Shown here piece by piece: positions 15,003-22,957 of a stretch of DNA of 45,653 nt. Below the pieces are notes generated by a model. It made no database searches. It was not told the origin of the DNA and worked only from the letters and a program-made list of their open reading frames with translations. Source of the stretch: Gammaproteobacteria bacterium (GTDB taxonomy: Bacteria; Pseudomonadota; Gammaproteobacteria; Pseudomonadales; Azotimanducaceae); the NCBI GenBank assembly GCA_027297435.1, contig JAPUIA010000260.1, forward strand, positions 1 to 45,653. The letters are read 5' to 3'. Within the stretch, counting starts at the first letter, position 1; each line of letters begins with the position of its first letter. The position numbers and the translations under genes were made by a program.

Positions 15003-16343
15003 ATGAACGTCACCCTGCCGAACAGCCCCAAAGAATGGCACCGGAAGGTCTGGTCGTTGTCGTGGCCGATGATCCTCGCCAACCTGACCATCCCCCTGGT
15101 CGGCGTCGTCGATACCGCCATCATGGGCCGGTTACCCGATCCGCGCTACGTCGGCGCGATTGCCGTCGGCGTGACCATCATGAACGCCTTGTACTGGATG
15201 TTCGGGTTCCTGCGCATGGCCACCACCGGCCTCGCCGCGCAAGCGCTCGGTGCCGACAACCTCAACGAATTGGCAGCGGTTGCCCTACGCGCCGCCATGA
15301 TCAGTCTCGCCATTGGCCTCGCTCTAATACTCCTGCAGGTACCATTGAACCTTTTAGCTTTTTGGCTTTTCGAGGCTAGCGACCAGGTCGAAACGCTGGC
15401 GTCCGCGTACTTCGGCATTCGCATCTGGGGCTCCCCCGCGATGCTGCTCTACATGGTCGAGCTCGGGGTGCTGTTCGGCTTGCAGCAGATGCGCGCGACG
15501 CTGCTCATCAGCGTTATCCTCAACGTCACCAACGTGTTGCTCGATCTGTTGTTCGTGATCGGTTTCGGATGGGGCGTGGAAGGCGTCGCCTACGGTACGA
15601 TATTGAGCGAATGGCTCGCGGCCGGTCTCGGTTTGATCATTACCGTGAACGCCTTCAAACGCAGCGGCCGGGCGCTCGCCATTCCCGAGCATCTCTTTCA
15701 GCGCGAGCGACTTGCCGCGCTGTTTCACGTCAGCTCCAACCTTATCGTGCGCACCTTCTTTGTCCAGCTGCCGTTTTTCATGCTCACCGCACTCGGGGCA
15801 ACCCTTGGCGATCTGGTGTTGGCGGCCAACGCCGTACTCATGCAGTTTTTCTTCATCATGGCCTTCGGTTTGGACGGATTCGCCCACGCCGCAGAAACCT
15901 TGGCCGGCCATGCCTTCGGCGCCCGCGATCCCGAGCGCCTGCGCAATGCGAGCAAGTTCTGTGCTCTATGGGCGGGCATCATCGCGTGCGCCTTGAGCCT
16001 GATCTACGCCGTGTTGGGTCCTCAACTGATCGATCTCTTGACCCTGCTGCCGGAAGTTCGCGAAACGGCGAGCCAGTACCTTCCGTGGTTGATCGCGCTT
16101 CCCATCATCTCGGTGTGGGCGTTCATGTTCGACGGTATCTTTATCGGTACGACACGTACGGTGGAGTTACGCAACAGCATGTTCGTTGCACTCGCCATCT
16201 ACCTGATTGCCATCTGGTTGAGCTTCGATCGCTTCGCCAACCACGGCATCTGGCTGTCCATGTCGCTGTTCATGGTCGCCAGAAGCCTGTTACTAGCCCT
16301 ACAGTACCCGCGAATAGAGAAGTTGGCCGCGGTGCGCGACTAG
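15003..16343 (+). CDS. MATE-family efflux transporter (DinF-like)
   Basis: A multidrug/toxin-extrusion antiporter of the inner membrane. About 12 hydrophobic segments, starting with WPMILANLTIPLVGVVDTAIMGRL, are typical of the DinF/NorM group, including the VDTAIMG motif of helix 1. The ATG at 15003 gives 446 residues; an in-frame TTG at 14964, two bases after the pump gene, would add MSIAPKGARDAVP. Neither has a strong ribosome binding site, so translational coupling to the pump gene is plausible. Having RND and MATE pumps in one operon suggests a joint response to a toxic compound. Confidence 0.88.
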   Translation: MNVTLPNSPKEWHRKVWSLSWPMILANLTIPLVGVVDTAIMGRLPDPRYVGAIAVGVTIMNALYWMFGFLRMATTGLAAQALGADNLNELAAVALRAAMISLAIGLALILLQVPLNLLAFWLFEASDQVETLASAYFGIRIWGSPAMLLYMVELGVLFGLQQMRATLLISVILNVTNVLLDLLFVIGFGWGVEGVAYGTILSEWLAAGLGLIITVNAFKRSGRALAIPEHLFQRERLAALFHVSSNLIVRTFFVQLPFFMLTALGATLGDLVLAANAVLMQFFFIMAFGLDGFAHAAETLAGHAFGARDPERLRNASKFCALWAGIIACALSLIYAVLGPQLIDLLTLLPEVRETASQYLPWLIALPIISVWAFMFDGIFIGTTRTVELRNSMFVALAIYLIAIWLSFDRFANHGIWLSMSLFMVARSLLLALQYPRIEKLAAVRD

Positions 16344-16437
16344 CAACGAACCGTTATAGTTTGGGCAGCGTTTCGTTCAGCTTCGATTCAGTCAACCGAT
16401 GGTTCACTGAACCGTTACTCATAGAGGTGGTAAAGAC

Positions 16438-16806
16438 ATGCAGCAGTTGATCCGGACCAGCACTATTTTGAGCATCCTGTTGCTCGCCGGTGCATGTGCG
16501 CACAACCGCGGGCCGATCGTCGATATGCGGGGCGTCAATCCAGAACAGTATCAATCGGACCTCGCCGAGTGCGGCGAGTACGCCGACCAGGTACGCATCG
16601 GACAGAAAGCCGGTGCAGGCGCAGTCGGCGGCGCGGTCGTTTGGGGGCTGATCGGTGCCGCTGTCGGCAACAGCGACACCGCGCAACGCGGGGCCGGGGC
16701 CGGGGCCGTCTACGGCGGCGCGCATGGCACCGTTGATGGGGTGCGAGAAAGACACCAAGTCGTCGGTAACTGCCTACGCAATCGCGGATACGCGGTTCTG
16801 AACTAG
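16438..16806 (+). CDS. Glycine-zipper outer-membrane lipoprotein
   Basis: A 122-residue exported protein. The signal sequence ends in a lipobox, LLAGAC, with the lipid-carrying Cys at about 20. A central glycine-rich stretch, GAGAVGGAVVWGLIGAAVG then RGAGAGAVYGGAHGTVDG (about 59-101), has the small-residue spacing of glycine-zipper membrane helices, as in Lpp/OsmB/YMGG-like proteins. Two other cysteines (AECGEYA, GNCLRNRGY) may pair. The ribosome binding site AGAGGTGG is good. Its TAG stop lies in the left terminal repeat of the element at 16803-16960. The specific role is unknown. Confidence 0.85.
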   Translation: MQQLIRTSTILSILLLAGACAHNRGPIVDMRGVNPEQYQSDLAECGEYADQVRIGQKAGAGAVGGAVVWGLIGAAVGNSDTAQRGAGAGAVYGGAHGTVDGVRERHQVVGNCLRNRGYAVLN

Positions 16807-16960
16807 CAGCTTGTTGAAAAAACCCGCTATGCGGCTTTTTTCCCGCCTTCGGCCATCCTTGGCCTCGGGGCTCCTCCATTTTTCAAACACTTACCTGTTC
16901 GAAAAATGCCCGCGACGTCCAGTCGCGGGACTAGCAGCGTGTTTTTCAACACGCTGCTAG
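16803..16960. mobile_element. MITE-like element with 19-bp terminal inverted repeats
   Basis: The left end CTAGCAGCTTGTTGAAAAA (16803-16821) matches the reverse complement of the right end (16942-16960) at 18 of 19 positions. The 158-bp interior has no open reading frame of note but several hairpins. A direct copy of the left tip (CTAGCAGCGTGTT, 16931-16943) pairs with the right tip. The stop codons of both flanking converging genes are in its ends. Target duplications were not recognised. It could be a small non-autonomous transposon or a dispersed repeat used as a terminator. Confidence 0.6.
16816..16842 (+). terminator. Rho-independent terminator after the lipoprotein gene
   Basis: GAAAAAA-C-CCGC-TAT-GCGG-C-TTTTTTC is a symmetrical stem-loop with an A run before and a T run after, so it can work in both directions. 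It starts 10 bases after the lipoprotein stop, inside the MITE-like element. Confidence 0.7.
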
Positions 16961-16962
16961 TC
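16929..16962 (-). terminator. Long hairpin at the 3' end of the ABM-like gene
   Basis: GACTAGCAGCGTGTT pairs perfectly with AACACGCTGCTAGTC across a four-base TTTC loop (15 bp). The minus-strand gene's TAG stop (16957-16959) is inside the stem. It is formed by the right tip of the MITE-like element and is a likely transcript end. Confidence 0.55.
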
Positions 16963-17280
16963 CTCTACCGGAGCGAAATGCGGAAACGTCTGTTCCGCTT
17001 CCGATAGATCACACAGGCGAACAAAGTCCGCGACGACGCCCATCTGCTCCCACAGCTTCGACACGGCCGGTAGCTGATGCACCTGTTCTGCACTCGCCGC
17101 CGATACCCACTCGAAAATCTCGATAAACGTGCCATCGCCGCTTTCAAGCAACAGGGTCGGTCGGTCGGTCACCATCTCGTACTCGCGTAGTGTCGGCAGG
17201 TGTACGTCCACCAGAGCCTTCAGCGCATCACGCTTGCCTTCATGCGGTCGATACATTGCAAACACGACAACACCACTCAT
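16957..17280 (-). CDS. Small protein, possibly of the dimeric alpha-beta barrel (ABM-like) class
   Basis: A 107-residue cytoplasmic protein, MSGVVVFAMYRPHEGKRDALKALVDVHLPTL. The pattern of a first strand, a GK/R helix (HEGKRDALKALV), then FIEIFEWVS and a helix ending in LWEQMG resembles stress-responsive or antibiotic-biosynthesis-monooxygenase-like ferredoxin folds. No catalytic residue can be assigned. The ribosome binding site GGGAGAAGCGAG is strong. It lies 36 bases after the ArsR-type gene on the same strand, so it is probably controlled by it. Its stop codon is in the MITE-like element. Confidence 0.7.
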   Translation of the reverse strand: MSGVVVFAMYRPHEGKRDALKALVDVHLPTLREYEMVTDRPTLLLESGDGTFIEIFEWVSAASAEQVHQLPAVSKLWEQMGVVADFVRLCDLSEAEQTFPHFAPVED

Positions 17281-17316
17281 CTCGCTTCTCCCGCTATCAA
17301 AGTTCTTCTCCCGTCA

Positions 17317-17616
17317 TCAATCCACATCAAAATTATCGAACCAGCCTCGGCCCACGCGAAACAGCAGCGCGTAGTCGATGCTGTAAAACCGCTCGCGGCC
17401 AACCGTCTCGATTTGTAGCAGCCCAGACACTTCCAAGACCTTGAGGTGCCTCGAGGTCGTGGGCCAGGTGTGGGCGAACCGATCGGCAATGGCGCCAGCA
17501 CTCACCCGCCCGCCGCCGGCTTCGACCACGATCATGATGTGCCGGCGCACACGGTGCGCCAGCGCCCGAAACACGCCTTCGAGCTCAGTGATTTCGCGTT
17601 CGGCCCGGGTCGTCAT
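17317..17616 (-). CDS. ArsR-family winged-helix regulator
   Basis: The ATG at 17616 gives 99 residues; the longer TTG start is unlikely because it would lie within the operator. The winged helix is seen in FRALAHRVRRHIMIVVEAGG, AGAIADRFAHTWPTTSRHLKVLEVSGLLQIE (recognition helix) and GRERFYSIDY (wing). The family's metal-site cysteines are missing, so it is probably a non-metal member, of the type that often controls a small neighbour gene. Two matching palindromes overlap its promoter. It likely represses itself and the small gene downstream. Confidence 0.85.
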   Translation of the reverse strand: MTTRAEREITELEGVFRALAHRVRRHIMIVVEAGGGRVSAGAIADRFAHTWPTTSRHLKVLEVSGLLQIETVGRERFYSIDYALLFRVGRGWFDNFDVD

Positions 17617-17630
17617 GATCTCTATCTTTA

Positions 17631-17671
17631 TTAGCAATTCAGCTAATTAATATATTTAGCATTATAGCTAA
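17631..17671. promoter_or_regulatory. Two ArsR-type operator palindromes
   Basis: TTAGC-AATTCA-GCTAA (17631-17646) and TTAGC-ATTATA-GCTAA (17656-17671) share identical five-base arms and a six-base centre. They lie 25 bp apart centre to centre, in AT-rich sequence directly upstream of the regulator gene. The acyl-CoA dehydrogenase gene is divergent, about 105 bases away, and might also be affected. Confidence 0.75.
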
Positions 17672-17776
17672 TTATTGGTCCACGTCAAACGTTTGCATGG
17701 CCGTATGAGCGTCTTCTAGCGCGAAGCGTTACAATCGCCGGTTTTCTCGATGCACAAAACCAACCAGGGGGAAATC

Positions 17777-19036
17777 ATGGCCGAAGAAAACGGTTTGCAA
17801 GCCGATATGTACAACCTGACGATGTCGGAAGAAGCGTTGCCGCTTTTGGATGCGGTGAAAAAGCACATCGCTGACAACGTGGAACCCATCGTCGACGAGT
17901 TCTACCAGCTTGGCGAAGGTCGCGAGGACCGCTGGAGTTGGGCACCGGGTCAACTCGAGCTCTTGGATGGCGCAAAGCAAAAGGCCAAAGACAGCGGCCT
18001 GTGGAACTTCTTTCTACCCGATGCCGATACCGGCGAAGGCCTCAAAAACCTCGACTACGCCTACATCGCGGCCGAGCTTGGCAAGACACCGCTCGCCTCG
18101 GAGTCGTTGAACTGCAGCGCGCCGGACACGGGCAACATGGAGGTATTGGAACGCGTCGGCACCGAGGCTCAAAAAGAACAATGGTTGAAGCCGCTGTTGA
18201 ACGGCGAGATTCGTTCCTGTTTCGGCATGACAGAACCGAACCTGGCCTCCTCGGATGCCAAGAACATCGGCACGAAAGCGGTTTTAGAAGGCGACGAGTG
18301 GGTAATCAACGGCGAAAAATTCTACATTTCCGGTGCCGGCGATCCACGCTGTAAAATCATGATCTGCATGGTCAAGACCAGTCCGGACGCACCGCCGCAC
18401 CGCCAGCAATCACAAATCTTGGTGCCGATGGACACCCCGGGTGTCAACATATTGGGTCCCATGCATGTATTCGGCCACGATGATGCACCACACGGCCATA
18501 TGCACATCCTGTTGGAGGACGTACGCGTACCGAAGGACAACATGCTGCTCGGCGAGGGCCGCGGTTTCGAGATCTCTCAGGTACGTCTGGGCCCCGGGCG
18601 CATCCATCACTGCATGCGCTCCGTCGGCCAAGCCGAAAGAGCCCTGGATCTCATGGTGCGCCGCGGCATCAGCCGCGAGGCTTTCGGCAAGCCTATCGCC
18701 CAACTAGGCAAGAACATCGAGGTAATCTCTCGGGCCCGTATCGATATCGAAGCCATGCGCCTCATGGTGTTACACGCGGCCAAGGCGATGGACGTCCTCG
18801 GCAACCAAGAAGCCCGGATCTGGGTACACATGGTGAAGGCGATGGTTCCAGAACGGGTTTGCCAGATCATCGACCAGGCGATCCAGATGCATGGCGCCAC
18901 CGGTGTTTCACAGTGGACACCATTGGCCGGCATGTACACCGGACAACGCACGTTACGGTTGGCGGATGGGCCGGACGAAGTGCACCATCTCGTCGTCGGT
19001 CGCGCAGAACTGCGTAAGTACGGTGGTATGGCTTAG
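17777..19036 (+). CDS. Acyl-CoA dehydrogenase
   Basis: An FAD enzyme that introduces the alpha-beta double bond in an acyl-CoA, passing electrons to ETF. ATG 17777 follows a GGGGGAAATC ribosome binding site and gives 419 residues; the upstream ATG at 17750 lacks one. Family signatures: CFGMTEPNLASSDAKNI (substrate/FAD loop), WVINGEKFYISGAGDP, the helical C-terminal half with SREAFGKPIAQLGKN, and IQMHGATGVSQWTPLA followed by RTLRLADGPDEVHH. The last resembles ACAD10/11-type long-chain enzymes, where the catalytic residue is Asp in the DGPDEVH segment. A TACAAT at 17730-17735 may be its -10 box. Confidence 0.92.
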   Translation: MAEENGLQADMYNLTMSEEALPLLDAVKKHIADNVEPIVDEFYQLGEGREDRWSWAPGQLELLDGAKQKAKDSGLWNFFLPDADTGEGLKNLDYAYIAAELGKTPLASESLNCSAPDTGNMEVLERVGTEAQKEQWLKPLLNGEIRSCFGMTEPNLASSDAKNIGTKAVLEGDEWVINGEKFYISGAGDPRCKIMICMVKTSPDAPPHRQQSQILVPMDTPGVNILGPMHVFGHDDAPHGHMHILLEDVRVPKDNMLLGEGRGFEISQVRLGPGRIHHCMRSVGQAERALDLMVRRGISREAFGKPIAQLGKNIEVISRARIDIEAMRLMVLHAAKAMDVLGNQEARIWVHMVKAMVPERVCQIIDQAIQMHGATGVSQWTPLAGMYTGQRTLRLADGPDEVHHLVVGRAELRKYGGMA

Positions 19037-19090
19037 CACAAGGCCGTAAAGGCGCTCCTACCCAGGGTGTAAATGTCGTTGTAGTGCGGC

Positions 19091-20473
19091 TTACCCCTGG
19101 AACGCGAAACGGACCCCCGTGCGCACCGGCATGGGGCGTCCGCCGACCAGGTACGGCTTGAAGCGCCATCTGTCGATCGCGCGCAGCGCAGCTTCTTCAA
19201 ATTTCGAATCGCTGCTTACGGTGACGTGGGCATCGATTACCTTGCCGGTTTCGGAAACCGTGAACAACAGCTCCACCCAACCGTCCCCCGAGGCTCGACG
19301 CGGATAGGTGGGCAACGCTTGGCGGCGGGCTTCGAGTTCGCCGATACGATAAATTTTATCGAACTCGCCAGACCGTGCTCTGACCAACGCACGTTGGTAT
19401 AGAAGCTCGTTTTTCACTTCACCGAGAGCATCGGTGGCGGCCCCGGCTGCTTCTGCCGAGCCAATCGACGTTTCCGCTTCCACGAGATCTCCCGCTGCTG
19501 TGTGACTGCGAGCTCTATCAAGCAACGCTTCTGCCACCAGCGCCTTGCCGCGCAACGCGGCTTCCGACTGCGGGTCTTTAGACAGCACGGACTCGAATAG
19601 CGCTAGCGCGTTCGGCTCGTCGGGCGCGGCTAAACGGCCCTTCTGCAGAGCCACCGATGCAGCCAACAATTCGTCTTGAATCGTTTGGTCCTGCACCATG
19701 CGGGTCCACTGCTCGGTCAGCGCTTCCGCTTCGGCCAGTCCCGGGGCGTTCGGATCGACGGACTTGGCAGTCGCGATGAAGCCGCGGGCTTTCTCATGCT
19801 CTTGGGCAAACGCCGCCGTTTGCGCAAAGCCCAAGAATCGTTGCGCGATGGCTTGGATGCCCTGCTTGGCGTTGGCATTGCCGGGTTCCAATGCCAACAT
19901 CTGCCGGTACGTTGCCAAAGCGTTGGTACCCTTAGGCTTGGTCAGCCGCCCCGCAGAAATCTGTCGGATCGCCGCTTGCGCCAGCGTGTCGAGTTGCTCG
20001 TAACGATTGATTCGATCGAGTATCTGTAGCGCGTCTACGTCGCGAGGTTTGACGGCAATAATACGCTCCGCGTTGTGACGAGCCACCTGCCAGTCGTTAC
20101 GAAACACCGCCGCTTCGGCGGTATTCAAGAGATACGTTACGACCCGCCGTATACCCGCAAGCGAAGCTGCATGCTCGGAATCCTGCGTTAGCGCACGTTG
20201 GTAGTAGTAAAGTGCGTTGTCCGTCGCCGGTTCTACGATACGACCGGCAGCGTAGGCACCGTTACCACGTTGCGCCCAGGCATCGACCATGCCATCGACG
20301 CTCCCCGTCGGAAGGACTATTTCGATCGTGGCGATTTCCGGCAGCACAAGTAGCTGTCGCTCGACGCCCTGTTTCAGATAAATCCAGCTTAACATCACAC
20401 CTGTTATGACGACGAGCGGGGCAAACGCAAAACTGCGCATCAACCCGGCACCGTTCGTGGCATCCACCGCCAT
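19091..20473 (-). CDS. TPR-like periplasmic protein with TonB C-terminal domain
   Basis: The 460-residue protein has one N-terminal membrane anchor (FAPLVVITGVMLSWIYL, about 17-33). A long helical middle follows, with repeated motifs such as ALYYYQRALTQDSEHAASLAGI, ALATYRQMLALEPGNANAKQGI and ALALFESVLSKDPQSEAALRGK that look like tetratricopeptide units. The C terminus (about 365-458) is a TonB-like domain: GWVELLFTVSETGKVIDAHV, FEEAALRAIDRWRFKPY. It starts two bases after the response-regulator stop, so the three genes form an operon. The role may be envelope assembly or energy transduction; no proline-rich TonB spacer is present. Confidence 0.82.
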   Translation of the reverse strand: MAVDATNGAGLMRSFAFAPLVVITGVMLSWIYLKQGVERQLLVLPEIATIEIVLPTGSVDGMVDAWAQRGNGAYAAGRIVEPATDNALYYYQRALTQDSEHAASLAGIRRVVTYLLNTAEAAVFRNDWQVARHNAERIIAVKPRDVDALQILDRINRYEQLDTLAQAAIRQISAGRLTKPKGTNALATYRQMLALEPGNANAKQGIQAIAQRFLGFAQTAAFAQEHEKARGFIATAKSVDPNAPGLAEAEALTEQWTRMVQDQTIQDELLAASVALQKGRLAAPDEPNALALFESVLSKDPQSEAALRGKALVAEALLDRARSHTAAGDLVEAETSIGSAEAAGAATDALGEVKNELLYQRALVRARSGEFDKIYRIGELEARRQALPTYPRRASGDGWVELLFTVSETGKVIDAHVTVSSDSKFEEAALRAIDRWRFKPYLVGGRPMPVRTGVRFAFQG

Positions 20474-20475
20474 GG

Positions 20476-20919
20476 CTATCCGGTGCTCCTAAAGGACCTG
20501 AACCATCTGGCGAACCTACGGCCGGACGTAGCATCGGTTCCCGGATGGGATGTGTCGGCGTCGCCCCCTAAAACTTTGTTGATCGCCGAGTTGAGCCAGA
20601 TTCGACACTGTCCGCCCTGAATGGGTTTCAGCAAGAATCGGAAAACCTGCCCGGTCATCAGAATTCGCGCGGTTTGCGGCGCTCCGCGTTTGGCCTCGGA
20701 CAACATCTCTACGCCAGTCATTTCCGGCATGCGTTGATCGGATATCACGACGTCCACTGAGGCGTCGAGCACTTTCAACGCTTCGGCGCCGGAGTTCGCG
20801 ACGAGCACCTGGTACTCACGACGAAACAGCGCCCGCATCGACGTCAACACCCGCTTTTCGTCATCGACAAACAGCAACATTGGGCGATTTTCGGGCAACA
20901 TCGCAGCAGGCTCGCTCAT
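20476..20919 (-). CDS. Response regulator with internally shortened receiver domain
   Basis: The ATG at 20919 overlaps the kinase stop (ATGA). The 147 residues start as a normal receiver: acidic pair DD 19-20, phospho-acceptor D61 in VVISDQRMP, switch T89 in ILMTG, and K98 in FRFLLKP. In CheY-like receivers the Thr and Lys are about 22 residues apart; here they are 9, so about 13 residues (helix 4 region) are missing in frame. No output domain follows, only a short basic tail (GRRFARWFRSF). It may be a non-functional remnant or a modified single-domain regulator. It is paired with the adjacent kinase. Confidence 0.75.
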   Translation of the reverse strand: MSEPAAMLPENRPMLLFVDDEKRVLTSMRALFRREYQVLVANSGAEALKVLDASVDVVISDQRMPEMTGVEMLSEAKRGAPQTARILMTGQVFRFLLKPIQGGQCRIWLNSAINKVLGGDADTSHPGTDATSGRRFARWFRSFRSTG

Positions 20920-22785
20920 GCCGCTGCCTCCGCCTCTCCGCCCCTGATCGGAAAGCCAAGGGTGATGCGTGTACCGTGCCCCACTTTCGAGTCGACGAGA
21001 ATCTGCCCGTGATGTTCCTCGACTATTTGTCGCACGATCGAGAGACCGAGCCCCGTGCCTTCGCCGACCGGTTTCGTGGTGAAAAACGGATCCATGATCT
21101 TGTGCAGATGTTCTTCGGGTATACCGCAGCCGGTATCTTCGAAGACGATTTCCACCCAATCGTCGGCACAGCGTATCGTGATGCTCAGCCGTCCCTCACC
21201 GTTCATTGCCTGCACCGCGTTCGTGATCAGATTGATGAAAACTTGGTTGATGCGAGACGGTGAACAGGTGATACGCGGCACCTCCGAAAAGTATTTCTCG
21301 ACTTCGATTCCGGTCCTGAAAAGATTCTTGGTGATGTTCAGCGTTTTCTCGATGCCGTCGCGCACATCGAATTGATCTTCGCCCGCACGATCGAGACGGC
21401 TGAAATCTTTGAGACTTTGCACAAGCTGGCTGATCTGATTGAGTCCTTCAACGCTGTCGGCGCTCAATGTCGTTACCTCGGCGATGCCTTCCTGAACGGT
21501 TTTGACATCGAGTGAGCGACGCTCCCGCAATAAGTTCTGCACGGCGCGTTTGGCGTCTCCGGAATTTCGCGCCTGGACGATCGGCATGGTCGCCTCGATG
21601 TAGGCGCTGAGATCACCGATGATCTCGGCGCTGACGGTGGTGTTGTTGAGCACAAACAACAGCGGTGTATTGATTTCATGCATGACACCGGCAACCAGCT
21701 GGCCCAGCGACGACATCTTTTCGGCTTGCACCAGTTGCACCTGCGATTCTTGGAGTTCCTGGTAGGCCGATTCTAAATCTGCGGTGCGTTCACCGACTTT
21801 TTCTTCGAGTTCTTCGTGAGAGACGTTCAGCACCTTATAGCTGGATCTGAGGCGCAAGCCGAAGTATGCAAGCACGCACAGCAACAGCACGGTATATACG
21901 TTGAGCAACACGCGCGCGTCATTGACCGTCGACAACGTATAAACGTAGTCTGACGTCGCACCTTCTTTTACCTCGGCAGCGACCTGCTGCAAACCGACCA
22001 GGTCCATCGCGACCCTGTCGGCATCCAAGGCCCTTCGCGCGATCACCAATCGGCGCGCCGCGTCCAGTAGATCCGTAAAGAGATTCCGTTCCGCTACTGA
22101 CAGGTCGTCCGACGGTATGGCCATACGTTCGATGAGCTCATCGACTAGCTGCAAATTAGCCGGTTCTCCGGATGACACCAAGTCGATGATTTGAGCGGTT
22201 ACTTGAAATACGCGATCGGCAAGGCCGGCACGCCTGGATTCGCGCAACCGCGCAACAAAACTCTGACTTTCATCCTCGATAAACGTGTAGTCCGAAACGT
22301 AGGTTGTGAAATGCTGTTCGAACAGTTCCACCTCTTCCTCGAGGTTCTGCGCCCTGGACGCTAACGCCTGATAGACGCCGTCGACTTCCGCGACGTCCAG
22401 CAGCTGGCCCAACCCGGAATCGATCGCATTGAACGCGATCATCGCCGGACGCCTGAGATGCGATCATCGCCGGACGCCTGAGATGCCCGAAAATCGAGGT
22501 CGCGACGTAGATCTCCTGCAACTCACCATCGATAGAAACTACCGTCTCCGCCAAGATTGCGGCACGCTCGATGAGTTCGGAGGTGTAGTCGACGCGAGAA
22601 CGAACGCTGGAACCAACCAATCGGTCGATAGATACGCTAAGGTCGCTTACGTACCGCAGCTTCGTGTCGATGTCGCGATAGGAGTCTTGGTAGGGGAACG
22701 ACGATACCAGTAGCAGCAGGCCAAGCATCGCGACGGCGATCACAACACTCAAAAGAGCAACAACTAAGCCAGTCGGTCTCGGCAT
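20916..22785 (-). pseudogene. Sensor histidine kinase, frameshifted by a 25-bp duplication
   Basis: Two frames together encode one kinase. 22785 to about 22435 gives an N-terminal part with membrane helix LVVALLSVVIAVAMLGLLLL and a periplasmic helical region. From 22442 the other frame continues with a second helix (VYTVLLLCVLAYFGL), a coiled coil, the H-box MHEINTPLLFVLNN, then N ([11 protein letters not shown]), G1 (DTGCGIP), F (DPFFTTKP) and G2 (GTGLGLSI) boxes. Removing one copy of the 25-bp repeat at 22435-22484 joins them into a 614-residue reading frame. An ATG at 22442 could still start a 508-residue form that lacks the first helix, though without a ribosome binding site. Confidence 0.85.
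22435..22484. repeat. 25-bp exact tandem duplication inside the kinase gene
   Basis: 22435-22459 and 22460-22484 are identical (GCGATCATCGCC...GAGAT). As 25 is not a multiple of three, the second copy shifts the reading frame. Deleting either copy restores an uninterrupted kinase gene. Confidence 0.95.
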
Positions 22786-22921
22786 GGCGGCCCGATTCCA
22801 TCCTTGTAATCAACGGATTCAGCGGCTCGCGCTGAGAATCAATCCTTCGCCCAAAGCACTCCGCACAACGACACTTTAGGGGGTTGCGAGTGCGCTATCC
22901 GTGCCTCGTGCACATATCCAG

Positions 22922-22937
22922 CGTGACCGAGATCACA
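22922..22937. promoter_or_regulatory. CRP/Vfr-like site upstream of the signalling operon
   Basis: CGTGA-CCGAGA-TCACA matches the CRP consensus TGTGA-N6-TCACA at 9 of 10 positions. It lies about 140 bases before the kinase start and just after the end of the short-chain dehydrogenase gene, in otherwise gene-free sequence (22786-22957). Confidence 0.45.
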
Positions 22938-22957
22938 TGAATGCGGACGTTTCAGCG

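Noticed and set aside
15354-15911. 185-residue minus-strand frame opposite the MATE gene
   Set aside because: An antisense shadow rich in charged residues; the plus frame has 12 good membrane helices.
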